Below, piece by piece: positions 50,830-60,643 of a stretch of 64,000 nucleotides of DNA (positions are counted from its first letter, which is position 1; each line of letters starts with the position of its first letter). A model generated the notes under the pieces. The model searched no databases. It saw nothing but the letters and a program-made list of their open reading frames with translations, and was not told the origin of the DNA. A program made the position numbers and the translations under genes. Source of the stretch: JALZKA01 sp963725035 (lineage in GTDB: Bacteria > Actinomycetota > Thermoleophilia > Solirubrobacterales > 70-9); contig CAVRWX010000011.1 of the NCBI GenBank assembly GCA_963725035.1, positions 186,001-250,000 on the forward strand. The letters are read 5' to 3'.

Positions 50830-51637
50830 CTAGTGGTCGAGCACCAGGCCCAGGAACTTCTTGGTCCGCTCCTCGCGCGGGTTGCCAAGGACCTCCGACG
50901 GCGGGCCGTACTCGACGATCACGCCGCCGTCCATGAAGGCCACGTTGTTGGCCACGTCCTTCGCGAAGTTCATCTCGTGCGTGACGACGACCATCGTCAT
51001 GCCCTCGGATGCGAGCTCCTTCATAACGTCGAGGACCTCCTTGACCAGCTCGGGATCGAGCGCGGACGTGACCTCGTCGAAGAGCATCACATGCGGCTCC
51101 ATCGCTAGGGCCCTGGCGATGGCGACGCGCTGCTGCTGGCCGCCCGAGAGGCGGTCCGGGTAGGTCTCGATCTTGTCCTCCAGGCCAACGCGGTGAAGGA
51201 GCGCAGTCGGCCTTTTCGTTGGCCTCGCTTTCGCTTCGGCCGAGCACTTTCCGTTGTGCGATGCTCACGTTCTCGATCGCGCTCATGTGCGGGAACAGGT
51301 TGAACTGCTGAAAGACCATCCCCACCCGCTGGCGAACGTAGTCGAGATCTTCGCCCTTGACGTTCTGGGCGATTTCCTTGCCCTCGAGCATGATTGACCC
51401 CTGCTCGGGCGGCGCCAAGAGGTTGATGCACCGAAGGAGAGTCGATTTACCCGAGCCCGACGGCCCGATTACGCAGGTGACCGTGCCGCGCTGGACCTCG
51501 AGGTCCACCCCGGCCAGCACCCGGAGATTGCCGAAGCTCTTGTGGACGTCGCGCAGGGAAAGGATGGCGCCGCTTTCGTTCACCGCGTCGCCAGGAAGCG
51601 CCGTCGTGGGGGCCTCGTGCGTCTCGTCAGCCGCCAT
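50830..51637 (-). CDS. Polar amino acid ABC transporter, ATP-binding subunit, one frameshift
   Basis: GlnQ-like ATPase. The first part holds Walker A GPSGSGKSTLLRCINLL and Q-loop VGMVFQQFNLFPHMS; the second, in another frame, holds LLHRVGLEDKIETYPDRLSG (signature), Walker B HVMLFDEVTSALDPE and the His switch VVTHEMNFAKDVANN. The break is one base near 51205 in a GCCGACTGCG stretch. About 268 residues when joined. The start overlaps the permease gene by 11 bp. Energises amino acid uptake with the two upstream genes. Confidence 0.88.
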
Positions 51638-52445
51638 GAAGCCCCACCCCCCCAGCGGAGGCCCGCGGATCAGTGCTGGGCGCGTCGTCGTCGCCGTCGT
51701 CGTCCCCGCCCAAGCCGCGCGACTCCTTGCGCTGCTGGCGCGCGATCAGGTAGTCGAGGAGCCTCGCCAGCGGAATCGTGACGAGGAGGTACAGGATCGC
51801 GCCGAGCATCAGCGCGGACGAGTTGAACTCCGTCTGCTGGACGTCACGCCCGACCTGGACGACCTCGAGGAGGCCGATGAAGGCCACCAGTGACGTGTCC
51901 TTCATCAATGCGATGAAGTCGTTGAGGAGCGGCGGGATGACTTTGCGGACTGCCTGAGGGACGATCACGTAGCGCATCGACTGCCCATTGCTCATCCCAA
52001 GGGAGCGTGCGGCTTCGGTCTGCCCCGGTGGCACGGCCTCGATGCCGGCGCGATAGACCTCCGCCATGTAGGCGCCGTAACAAAGGGTGATCGCGAGGGC
52101 GCCGTACCAGAACGGGTCGGGCTGGCCCAGCCAGCGTGGAATCGCGATCTCGAGCGGTAGGAGGCCGCTGTCGGCAAGCTCGCCGAAGAAGCCGAAGACC
52201 AACAAGATGATGATCAGCTGCGGCAGGCCGCGCATGACGTCGATGTACGCGATGACCGGCCAGCGGATGATCCGGCCCCACTTGCCGGGGGTCTGGCGGA
52301 GCACGGCCAGGATGAGCCCCCAGAGGAGCGAGAGGATCCCGGCCAGAATCGACAGCTTGATCGTGAACCAGAAGCCTTCGAGGACCCGCGGGGCGTACTC
52401 CCGCATGACGTCGAAGTCGAAATACTCCTTGAGAAGTTCTTCCAT
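51627..52445 (-). CDS. Polar amino acid ABC transporter permease
   Basis: HisM/GlnP-type permease, 272 residues with about five helices. The N-terminal part FWFTIKLSILAGILSLLWGL leads to DVMRGLPQLIIILLVFGFFG, and the conserved cytoplasmic EAA-like loop is EAARSLGMSNGQSMRYVIVP. The C-terminal tail is Asp-rich. It lies between the binding-protein and ATPase genes; a strong hairpin separates it from the former. Confidence 0.92.
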   Translation of the reverse strand: MEELLKEYFDFDVMREYAPRVLEGFWFTIKLSILAGILSLLWGLILAVLRQTPGKWGRIIRWPVIAYIDVMRGLPQLIIILLVFGFFGELADSGLLPLEIAIPRWLGQPDPFWYGALAITLCYGAYMAEVYRAGIEAVPPGQTEAARSLGMSNGQSMRYVIVPQAVRKVIPPLLNDFIALMKDTSLVAFIGLLEVVQVGRDVQQTEFNSSALMLGAILYLLVTIPLARLLDYLIARQQRKESRGLGGDDDGDDDAPSTDPRASAGGVGLHGG

Positions 52446-52488
52446 TTTTCCTCGGGCCCTCTCCGGGCCCCTACCGAAAGCTAAACGA

Positions 52489-52520
52489 AGAAGGGGGCGC
52501 CTGTCGTGGCGCCCCCTTCT
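52489..52520 (-). terminator. Strong hairpin between binding-protein and permease genes
   Basis: AGAAGGGGGCGCC-6 nt-GGCGCCCCCTTCT, a perfect 13-bp stem, lies 30 bp after the binding-protein stop and 44 bp before the permease start. In ABC operons such stems act as partial terminators or stabilise the upstream message so that more binding protein than permease is made. Confidence 0.6.
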
Positions 52521-52550
52521 CTACAGCTACTGCTGATACTCAGATCTCGA

Positions 52551-53390
52551 TCAGGTCGCGTCGTTCGTCCCGTTGATGACGGTGTCCGGCGCGTCGACAC
52601 CGAACCACTCCTGATAGATCTCGTCGAGCGTCCCGTCCTCCTTGAGGGTGGCGAGAGCTTCATTCACCGCTTCGAGCAGCGGGTCCGAGTCCTCCGGAAT
52701 CACGATCCCGTAGAGCTCGTCGGTCGGAATCTCCTCGACGATCTCGAGATCGCCATCGGAGTCTTCGACGGCTGACGCGGACGACGGGAGGTCGTTGATG
52801 ACCGCGTCCACCTGGCCGTTGTCGAGCGCTGTGAACGCCTCGTTGATACCGCCGAACGACCGAACCTCGGCGTCGGTCTCATCGTTCGCGTATGTCTCAC
52901 CGGTCGTTGAGTCCTCGGCTCCGACGATCGTGTCCGCCGTGATGTCATCGACCGACGCGATGTCCGAGCCGGTCGGTACCAGGAGCGACTGCGACGCCTC
53001 GAAGTACGGATCCGAGAAGTCGACGCGGTTCTCGCGCGCCGGCTTGATCGTCGTTGCCGCAACCGAGAGGTCGAAGCGTCCCTTGGAACCGGCGAGGATG
53101 ACCTCGAACGGCTGGTCCTGGATCTCGACCTCGAGCCCCATCTCATCGGCGACGGCGTTGATCAGGTCGATGTCGAATCCCTCGTAATCGGGCGGCTCGC
53201 CCTGCTCGAACGGTGGGTAGGGGATGTCGGACGCGACCTGCAGCGTGCCGTCCTGGAGCAGGCCGAGGTCGGTGCTTTCACTGCCTCCGCCGGATGAATC
53301 GTCGTCGTCGTCACCGCACCCGGCCACGATGGCGGTTGCGAACAGGCCGATGACCATCGCGATCACGAGCCAGAGTCGTGTTCCTCTCAT
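52551..53390 (-). CDS. Polar amino acid ABC transporter substrate-binding lipoprotein
   Basis: 279-residue lipoprotein: signal with lipobox IVAGC, acidic Asp/Ser-rich linker, then a periplasmic-binding domain of the glutamine/histidine type (LQVASDIPYPPFEQG, EGFDIDLINAVADEMG, FDLSVAATTIKPARENRVDF with SDPYFEASQSLLV, and DAVINDLPSSA). The Arg in KPARENRV would hold the ligand carboxylate. ATG 53390 is preceded by AAGGGAGAG. First gene of the transporter operon. Confidence 0.93.
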   Translation of the reverse strand: MRGTRLWLVIAMVIGLFATAIVAGCGDDDDDSSGGGSESTDLGLLQDGTLQVASDIPYPPFEQGEPPDYEGFDIDLINAVADEMGLEVEIQDQPFEVILAGSKGRFDLSVAATTIKPARENRVDFSDPYFEASQSLLVPTGSDIASVDDITADTIVGAEDSTTGETYANDETDAEVRSFGGINEAFTALDNGQVDAVINDLPSSASAVEDSDGDLEIVEEIPTDELYGIVIPEDSDPLLEAVNEALATLKEDGTLDEIYQEWFGVDAPDTVINGTNDAT

Positions 53391-53444
53391 ATCTGTATGT
53401 CTCTCCCTTTGGTGGATATCGGGGACTCCGCCCCGAAAAGGTAC

Positions 53445-53471
53445 GCGCCGGGAACATATCGCTCCCGGCGC
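53445..53471 (-). terminator. Hairpin downstream of the M14 peptidase gene
   Basis: GCGCCGGGA (53445-53453) and TCCCGGCGC (53463-53471) form a perfect 9-bp stem 15 bp beyond the peptidase stop. It also lies upstream of the binding-protein gene and may insulate the two. Confidence 0.5.
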
Positions 53472-53486
53472 TCCGTGAGCTTGCGG

Positions 53487-56400
53487 CTAGTGGCTTCTGC
53501 CTGGGATGTTCGTATCCGCGAAGGTGCTGCCCTTCGTCACGATCCCAAGGGCGAAGACCCACGGGTCGAGCTCGCTACCCGGCTTCCAGGCCTTGCGGAA
53601 GACCAGGACGCGCTTGTCGCCCTCGGTGACCCACGTCGCCTTGCGGCGCACGGACTTCGGAACGTCGGCCTTGCGCAGGAGCCTCTTGACCTTGGACTCG
53701 TCGCCTGGGTCGACCACGATCCGCGCGTCCTCACGCGCCGGCACGCCCTTGATCACGGGCCTGTCCCTCACCTTGGGCATGGCCTTCTTGGCGATCGGCT
53801 TGCTCGAGGGCTCGGCCACCGCCGTGCGACGCGCCGGGCCGGCCGGGATCGACGCGCCGGTCGGGTAGAGCGCTCCGTTCAGAGCCATCCGCCACTCGAC
53901 GTCCACCCAGGAGCGGTACCAGGGGTCTGAGCCGAGCACCGTGGAGTGGCCGGCGCCGAACGTGGAGTCCGTCGCGTACGGACGGCCCTCCAGCTCGCCT
54001 GGGCCCGTTGCGTTACACGAGTAGCCGAACGCGGTGGTCGGGTTGGCGTACGAGATCGCGACGTTCGTGCCCGGGATCGTCGGGACGGTTCCTCCAAGCG
54101 TCGCCGGGTCGTACACCGGGCTACTCGACGCCTGGCGGTAGATGAACCCGCCGTTGTCGAAGCCCCACGACACCGGGTTCGTCGTGTCGAATGAGGCCAG
54201 GAACATCGTGCCCGGCGTCTGTAGCGCCGAGGCCTGGTTCGTGTAGCACTGATCGGTGAACGGCGGCGCGCCGGTCGACACGGTGTTCAGGTTGGTGAAC
54301 CCCGCGGTCCTCGCGGTCGTCGTGCCGTTGGCGGAGTCACCGACATAGCGGCCGCCGGCGTTCACGAACGCCTGGAGGAACGCATTCCCCTGGGCCACAG
54401 TGAGGTTCTGCCCCGGGTTGATCATCGCTGTGTAGTTACCCGTGATCAGCTCGTCGGCGAGGATCTGGGTCTGCGTGATCGGGTAGAGCACCTGGTCTAC
54501 GCCCTGGTACGGCAGTCCGAGGTTTACCGCGAGTGCGTGCAGCATCGCGCAGTAAGCGGTCTGGCCTGTCGTTCCACAGTGGCCGGCGCCGGCTCCTGGC
54601 TGGAGCGGGTTGGTCGGCACCGAGGTTGCGCCTGTGTAGAGCGCGATCTTCGGCTTGGCGATGGACTTGCGCGCAACCGGATACGCATCGAGCCCGGTGA
54701 TCGGGACCTGGCGCTTGTCCGAAAGCGCGGCCAGATCAATCCCCGTAGTGGTCGAGGTGTCGACCAGAGCCGTACCCGTCGGGAAGCTCTTGCCGCCCGA
54801 GGTGAACGCCGTCTCTGAGCGCGAAACCGTCGCGTTCTTGGCCAGGAGCTCGATCATCATCGCGATGCCCTGGGCCGAGTCGGTTGCGAATGCGAGCACC
54901 GGCTTCGTACCGTCGGTGACGCCGTCGTAGTTGGCCTCGGTCACTTCGGTCATGTCGACACCGGGCGGCAGGTCTTCCGTGAGGAAGCCGTTGCCCGACA
55001 TGCCTCGCATCTGCGAGAACGACCAGTCAACGACGTCGTAGAAGAACGGGACCGGGATGAAGGGGTCCTCACCGAGGATGCCCTGGATCCAGTGCTTCTG
55101 CGTCTGGTTCATCGGGATATAGAGAGTCCCGGCAGGAAGCGTCATCGGCTCCGAGCTGGGCAGCCCGGCAAGCGAGCCGGACGGTGGGGCGGCATGCCCG
55201 TCCGCGAAATCGTGCGCTGCGGGCACGTTCACGGACTCGTCGAGGCGATAGACGTGCACCTCGGTCTCGCGCATCTCGCGGATGAGCTTGGCCGTGTCAC
55301 CCGTGTGGTTGTCCGGCAGGTAGTAGTAGCCGAAGACATCGGTGTTCGGCTCCTGGATGATGGTGGGGGTGAGGGGGGAGACGAGCCGGTTCTCCTGGAG
55401 CTCTCCGTTCTCGCCCTGCTCGCGGGCCTCTTCCCACTGAGCGGACCACTCGGCCATGATCACGTCCTTCTCATCCGAGATGACGTTCATGGTTTCGTCC
55501 ATGGCGAGGTAGTGGTCGTACACCTGCTTGCCGTAGTTCTCTGACGTTCCCTTCTCGAACGTCATGCCGGCCGCGCCCAGCTGGAGCGCCGGCACGGAGT
55601 CGCCGTATTCGATCGCGAACAAGTCGTACGTGTTGTAGTTGCGGTACTGCGCCGACTGGTCGTTGAACTTCTGCTGCAGCGCAGGGCCGATCCGGTTCTG
55701 AATGAGGTCGAGCAGGAAGTCCGACATCTCATGCAGCGCCGGGTCCTCGTTCGGCGGGAAGAAGTACCCGTTCGTCTGCTGGTGGGCGTCGATGTAGACC
55801 GGCCCCGGGTACGGGATGATCCCGTCGGTCACGCGCGTGGCGTTGACGTCCTGGTTCCGCGATGCGAAGTCGCGGTTGGGGTCGAATCCGAAGGCCGTCG
55901 TCCGCACGTTTTGGTCACGACCGTCGGGGTTCGTCACCGGCATCAGGAAGTTGTCAAGCCGGTCCAGGCGCTGCATGTTCGCGCAGTCCGTGCGCGCCGT
56001 CAGCTCATAGAGGATTCGGCTGATCGCCTCGCCGGCCGCCGGCTCGTTCCCGTGCGGGGTCGCGGTGTTCCAGACGAATGCCGGGCGGTCCTGTGCCTCC
56101 GCAGCGCCCTGCTCAGCCGAGATCGTGCCTTCGCGCACGCCGCGCCAGAACGCGCCGTCGTTGCGGCCCGCGTCGAGGTTGGCGATGTTGTCAGGGGTTC
56201 CGACCACGTAGTAGCGGAACTGCTGGCCGAGGTACGTGTTGCCGAGATCGCGCCTGAGGACGCGCACCCGGGGGTTGGCCGCAGTGGCCGCAATGACGGC
56301 GTCGAAGTAGCCGTATAGCTGGGAGCGTGATGTGCTTGTTCGTGGTGCCGGTTGAGAAGCCACCCAGCGTGTTGTTCGGGATCCCGTTCGCGTCGGCGTA

Positions 56401-56550
56401 GTCCTTGAACGTCGGGACTGTCGGGTCGTACTGGATGTTGTTTGTGCAGCCGGGCGGGTCGGGCGCGGCTGCTGCCGTCCCGGGCGCGGCTGCGACGATC
56501 GCAGTCGCGGCCAGCGCGGCCAGTACGGAGAGCGTTCCTCTGAGGTTCAT
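53487..56550 (-). CDS. Secreted M14-family zinc carboxypeptidase, one frameshift
   Basis: Large secreted peptidase of about 1020 residues. ATG 56550 starts a signal peptide (LSVLAALAATAIVAAAPGTA); after NKHITLP the frame changes near 56330 and continues SQLYGYFDAVIAATAANPRV. The M14 domain shows zinc ligands HGNEPAAGE and DAHQQTNGYFF, with MPVTNPDGRDQN, and a possible catalytic Glu in GMTFEKGTSE. A later region (KPKIALYTGATSVPTN, then DELITGNYTAMINPGQNLTV) resembles a Rossmann-like accessory domain, and a basic C-terminal tail ends NIPGRSH. Degradation of extracellular peptides is likely. Confidence 0.82.
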
Positions 56551-56588
56551 CTGCCTACCTTGGGGTCGGTTCTTCGGATAGAGGGCGG

Positions 56589-58862
56589 TCATCGGCCGAA
56601 CACCTCGGTCGCCTCGGCAGATGTCAGCGTGTTGTTGCCTGAGAACGACGCCCCCACGTCGTAAACCGGCTTTGGCTTGCCCTTCTTCTTTTTCTCCTTT
56701 ATCGTGAACTCGAGCGAGTACGTACAGTCGGACTGCACGTTGACCTGCGTGCTCGGGAAGAGCGTGATGCCGTCGCGCTGGATGTTGAGCGTGACGGTGC
56801 CGGTGCATGCGTCCGTGTCGACGCGGGCCGGACGGACCACCTCGCCTGAGATCGTCCGGTGGACCTTCTTCTTGTTCAAACGGTCCTTGTCCATCTCGAT
56901 GGTCAACTCGGGAACGAACTTCTGCACGGTCACAAGCATCGCTGCCGTCGCGGTCTGCTCGTCGTTGGAGGTGACGACGGCGCTCAGGATCTGATCGCCG
57001 ACCTCATCGCCGTTCGGCAGGACCTCGCACACATAGGGCGGCGCGTCATCCACGCAGACGGAACGGGTGCCGAGGAAGAACTCGACCTCGTCCACACCGC
57101 TATCGCTGGATGCGGTCACGGAGTACGTGGCCCCCGAGGCGGGGATAGAGCTCGGCGCGCCGGGGTCGAACGCGATCGTCGGAGGATCCGGCGGGCCCTG
57201 GCAGTCGAACTCGTCGTCGACCGTGATGGTGACGCTGTCGGATGCGGTCTGGCCGATCGAGTCCTTCGAGATCGCGCTGAAGGTGCGCTGGCCGCACGGG
57301 CCGTTCTCAGGAATGACGAAGGTCGTCCCGTAGGCCGGCTCGTCGTCGATCGAAAGCGCGTTTGCGCCGTCGAAGAACGTGACGCTCGTAATTCCGAAGT
57401 CGTCCGAGGCGGTGGCGGAGAGCGTGACGGTGTCGCCAGGCTCATAGATCGCCGCGTCGGCATCGATCTCGACGGTCGGGCCCGTATCCGAAACCGGGAG
57501 CGGAGCATTCACGACGGGCCACTGGCCGGTGTTCGGATCGCCCTGCGTGCCATTGCGAAATGGGCAGAAGTCGACAGCGGTCGAGTTGTCGACGGCCGCC
57601 CCGGTGGTGGGGACGCATGCAGGATCGGCCACGGGCGTGCCGTTCACGGGGTTCTCGGGGACGGGCGGGTTCGAAGTCGGCGAGATCGCCGGGCCGACGT
57701 TGTTGGTCACGCTGGTGAAGCGCAGGCCCCACCAGTTGTTCTCGGCAGCCATGGGGGTCGCCGCCGGCGTCGTGCCGTCAAGCTCGTGATTTTGAACGCC
57801 ATACGCATTGTCGACCACGTTTGAGGACGAGATCGACGAGGTGCCTGCGCCGATGAACCGTGCGCCGGAACCGAGCGGAAGGTTCGCATTGTTCGTTGAG
57901 TTCGGAACAGTGTTGGAAGAGCGGGTCGGTGCCCCGGTTCCGTTCACCAGGTTCTGGGAGAGGATCGAGTCCGTCACGGTGGCGGTCGCACCGGCCGTGA
58001 CACGCAGGCCCTCCTGGCCGAACGTGGGGCCTGAAGTGAGGAGGCCGACCGTGGCGCAGTTGCCGTTGACCGAGAAGTTGATGCACTGCGTGCGCCCGAT
58101 GATCGAGGATCCGCGGATGGTCGCCGCGTTGACCACGCCCGATGGTGTCAGCGGCGGGGTGTCGTTGGTCGCGCCGTCGATGAGGACGCCGAGCTTGTTG
58201 TAGTGGTCGACGCGGGAGTTGTCGATCAGGAGCGGCCTGGGCTGGACGCCCGGAGGGGGAGACGTGGCGGAAGTCACCTGGGCGACTCCGTAGCCGATGT
58301 CGTTCGAGCGGTAGCCGCCGGGGAAGGTGTCGGCGGCGTTGTCCTCGGAGGTGACGACGTCGGTTACCCGGCTGCGGACGAGGGATCCCTGCGCGTCGAG
58401 GAAGACGACGCCGACCTCGGAGTAGACACCGTTGCCGTCGATGGTGACACCGGAGATGTCAACCGTGATCGGAACCGCGCTGCCGCCCGCGATGGTGACG
58501 ATGTTCCCGACGTTGTCGCGGATGTTCGGCGAGCCCGCTGCGATCTGGCCGCCCGTGGGCGTCGTGCGGCGAGCCTGGATCCTCACCAGGTCCGCGCCCG
58601 CGCCGCGGATGGTCAAGCTCTTGGTGATCGTGAGCGCGTTGGTCGAAGCGGCGCCGGTGCCCTCCGTGTACGTACCGGGACAGATCGAGACGATGTCGCT
58701 GGGACTGGCGTCGTCGACGGCGTCCTGGACCGAGTCATAGGCCGCGGTTGGGCATTCCTCTCCGTCGTCATCGACCGACAGGGTCGCTGCCTGTGCCGGG
58801 GCGACCAGTGCGAGGCTTGCAACTCCTGCGATGCCTGCTGCCCAAACGCTCTTACGATTCAC
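56589..58862 (-). CDS. Secreted beta-helix protein with Ig-like repeats
   Basis: 757 residues from GTG 58862 (GGGAGG upstream). Signal peptide (SVWAAGIAGVASLALVAPAQA), a pectate-lyase/NosD-like beta-helix (YDSVQDAVDDASPSDIVSIC, TITKSLTIRGAGADLVRI and many later turns), then two Ig-like domains (GPTVEIDADAAIYEPGDTVT, SIPASGATYSVTASSDSGVD) and a C-terminal beta domain with a Lys-rich loop (FTIKEKKKKGKPKP). It probably acts at the cell surface. The M14 peptidase start is 38 bp downstream, so the pair may be co-expressed. Confidence 0.78.
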   Translation of the reverse strand: MNRKSVWAAGIAGVASLALVAPAQAATLSVDDDGEECPTAAYDSVQDAVDDASPSDIVSICPGTYTEGTGAASTNALTITKSLTIRGAGADLVRIQARRTTPTGGQIAAGSPNIRDNVGNIVTIAGGSAVPITVDISGVTIDGNGVYSEVGVVFLDAQGSLVRSRVTDVVTSEDNAADTFPGGYRSNDIGYGVAQVTSATSPPPGVQPRPLLIDNSRVDHYNKLGVLIDGATNDTPPLTPSGVVNAATIRGSSIIGRTQCINFSVNGNCATVGLLTSGPTFGQEGLRVTAGATATVTDSILSQNLVNGTGAPTRSSNTVPNSTNNANLPLGSGARFIGAGTSSISSSNVVDNAYGVQNHELDGTTPAATPMAAENNWWGLRFTSVTNNVGPAISPTSNPPVPENPVNGTPVADPACVPTTGAAVDNSTAVDFCPFRNGTQGDPNTGQWPVVNAPLPVSDTGPTVEIDADAAIYEPGDTVTLSATASDDFGITSVTFFDGANALSIDDEPAYGTTFVIPENGPCGQRTFSAISKDSIGQTASDSVTITVDDEFDCQGPPDPPTIAFDPGAPSSIPASGATYSVTASSDSGVDEVEFFLGTRSVCVDDAPPYVCEVLPNGDEVGDQILSAVVTSNDEQTATAAMLVTVQKFVPELTIEMDKDRLNKKKVHRTISGEVVRPARVDTDACTGTVTLNIQRDGITLFPSTQVNVQSDCTYSLEFTIKEKKKKGKPKPVYDVGASFSGNNTLTSAEATEVFGR

Positions 58863-58974
58863 CCATGCCTCCCATCGTCGATGTCCGCCTCTCGCAGACA
58901 TCTGAAACTAGTTCAGGGACACCCTTTCACAAATCTGGCCAGCTCGTCAAGTGGCCCTCCGGAGCAAACGTTCG

Positions 58975-59589
58975 CTACTTGCGAAGCATTCGCTCGATCG
59001 CGCCGCTCAGAAGCTCGCGAGCCCGCTCGCGGTCGATGGCCCCTGCGAGCCAGCGGGTGCACAGTCCGTCCACCAGCGTGATCAGGATCTGCGCCGCCTC
59101 CTCAGGGTCCGCATCGAGGCGGATGGAGCCGTCGTCGCAGCCGCGCTGGATCCCGGCCGCGACTGTGGCGGCCCACTCTTCGGACACCCTGCGGACGTCT
59201 TCGCGCAGCGCCGGCTCGAAGACGGCGGATGCGCTGACCTCTCCCCAGACCACGGCGTTCTCCCGGACGGCGCGGTCGTCGTCGAGTTCGGCGAGGAGCG
59301 CGGTCTGGACGGCCTCGAAGCCGTCCTTGCCGGTGGGCTCGCGCCGGAGCGCCGTTGACGGCGCCTGCTCGGAAGCGTGCTCGAGAGCGGCGCGGATCAG
59401 GCCCGAGCGGCTTGCGAAGTGGTAGTAGAGGAGCGGGGGAGACACGCCCGCCTCAGACGCGACCTCCTCGACGCGAAGTCCCCGCACCCCTCGTTTGGCG
59501 ATCACATGGGCCGCCGCAACGAGGATCGCCTCGCGCCTTTCGCGTGGGGAATCATCGCGACCCTCGCGGATCGTCGCCTCTCCCGTCAT
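58975..59589 (-). CDS. TetR-family transcriptional regulator
   Basis: About 204 residues. The HTH is VRGLRVEEVASEAGVSPPLL followed by YYHFASRSGLIRAALEH; the rest is the helical ligand domain (QILITLVDGLCTRWLAG). ATG 59589 is preferred because CATAAT lies 7 bp upstream (leaderless); ATGs at 59598 and 59610 would add residues. It diverges from cysM with 65 bp between starts. Control of cysM is possible by position, but the target is not shown. Confidence 0.88.
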   Translation of the reverse strand: MTGEATIREGRDDSPRERREAILVAAAHVIAKRGVRGLRVEEVASEAGVSPPLLYYHFASRSGLIRAALEHASEQAPSTALRREPTGKDGFEAVQTALLAELDDDRAVRENAVVWGEVSASAVFEPALREDVRRVSEEWAATVAAGIQRGCDDGSIRLDADPEEAAQILITLVDGLCTRWLAGAIDRERARELLSGAIERMLRK

Positions 59590-59641
59590 CGCGCGCATTA
59601 TGAACTGCAAGCGCAGGACGGCAGTGCCGATTGCACCGCAC

Positions 59642-59657
59642 TACACTTATTGAAGTG
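59642..59657 (+). promoter_or_regulatory. Leaderless promoter of cysM with dyad CACTT-N4-AAGTG
   Basis: TACACT (59642-59647) is 7 bp from GTG 59655. CACTTATTGAAGTG is a perfect 5-bp dyad that includes the start codon. The same sequence with few changes lies before the moeZ-like gene (49244-49260). Confidence 0.5.
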
Positions 59658-60623
59658 ACGGAGCCGACGCTCAACCGGCCCTGCGGCGGGCGCTACGCGG
59701 ACATCGTCGCCGAGGTCGGAAACACCCCGCTCGTCGAGCTTCCGACGCTGTCGCCGAAGCCCGAGGCCGTCCGGATCTTCGCCAAGCTCGAGGGCAGAAA
59801 CCCGACGGGCTCGGTCAAGGACAGGGTGGCCAAGGCGATGATCGAGGCGGCCGAGGCCGAGGGCGCGATCGCCGAAGGGCAGACGATCCTGGAGCCGACT
59901 TCGGGCAACACGGGCATCTCCCTCGGGATGATCTGCCGCCGCAAGGGCTATCCACTCCGGGTCGTCATGCCCGACAATGTGACCGCGGAGCGCACGCAGC
60001 TCCTCGAGATGTTCGGCGCGGAGATCGTCTACTCCGAGGGCGCGAAGGGCTCGAACGGCGCCGTCGAGATGGCGCTCGAGCTCGCCGACGGAGACTCGTC
60101 CGTTTACATGCCCTACCAGTACGGCAACCCGGCAAACCCGGGCGCGCACTATCACGGCACGGCGGTTGAGATCCTCGACGAGCTCGACGAGGTCAGCGCC
60201 TTCGTTGCGGGCCTCGGCACCGGCGGCACCCTGATGGGGGTGGGCAAGCGCCTCAAGGAGAACGACCCCGAGACGAAGATCGTGGCCGCCGAGCCGATGC
60301 AGGGCGAGCTGGTCCAGGGGCTTCGTTCCCTGGATGACGGGTTCATCCCGCCGATCATCGATCTCTCTCTGCTCGACCGGAAGATCATGGTGTCGAACCG
60401 CGACGCGATCGTCTGGACCCAGCGGCTCCTCCGCGAGGAGGGACTGTTCGCAGGCGTCTCAGCGGGCGCGGTCGCCTCGGTTTGCGTTCGGATCGCCGGC
60501 GAGATGGAAGAGGGCAACGTCGTCTTCCTCGTTCCGGACGATGGCTGGAAGTACCTCTCGTCCGGCGTGTACACCAAGCCCGTCGACGAGCTGGAAGGTC
60601 TGGACTCAACGGTCTGGTGGTAG
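59655..60623 (+). CDS. cysM: Cysteine synthase CysM (CysO-thiocarboxylate dependent type)
   Basis: PLP enzyme of 322 residues, the length of the mycobacterial CysO-dependent cysteine synthase. PLP Lys in RNPTGSVKDRV (Lys 55), phosphate and substrate loop TSGNTG (residues 82-87), GLGTGGTLMGVGKRL and GVSAGA. The C terminus reaches DELEGLDSTVWW. The enzyme joins sulfur from CysO-COSH to an activated serine, and Mec+ then frees cysteine. The presence of cysO, moeZ and mec genes in the window supports this branch rather than a sulfide-using CysK. Confidence 0.9.
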   Translation: MTEPTLNRPCGGRYADIVAEVGNTPLVELPTLSPKPEAVRIFAKLEGRNPTGSVKDRVAKAMIEAAEAEGAIAEGQTILEPTSGNTGISLGMICRRKGYPLRVVMPDNVTAERTQLLEMFGAEIVYSEGAKGSNGAVEMALELADGDSSVYMPYQYGNPANPGAHYHGTAVEILDELDEVSAFVAGLGTGGTLMGVGKRLKENDPETKIVAAEPMQGELVQGLRSLDDGFIPPIIDLSLLDRKIMVSNRDAIVWTQRLLREEGLFAGVSAGAVASVCVRIAGEMEEGNVVFLVPDDGWKYLSSGVYTKPVDELEGLDSTVWW

Positions 60624-60643
60624 AGCCGCCGCCCTCCGCGGCG

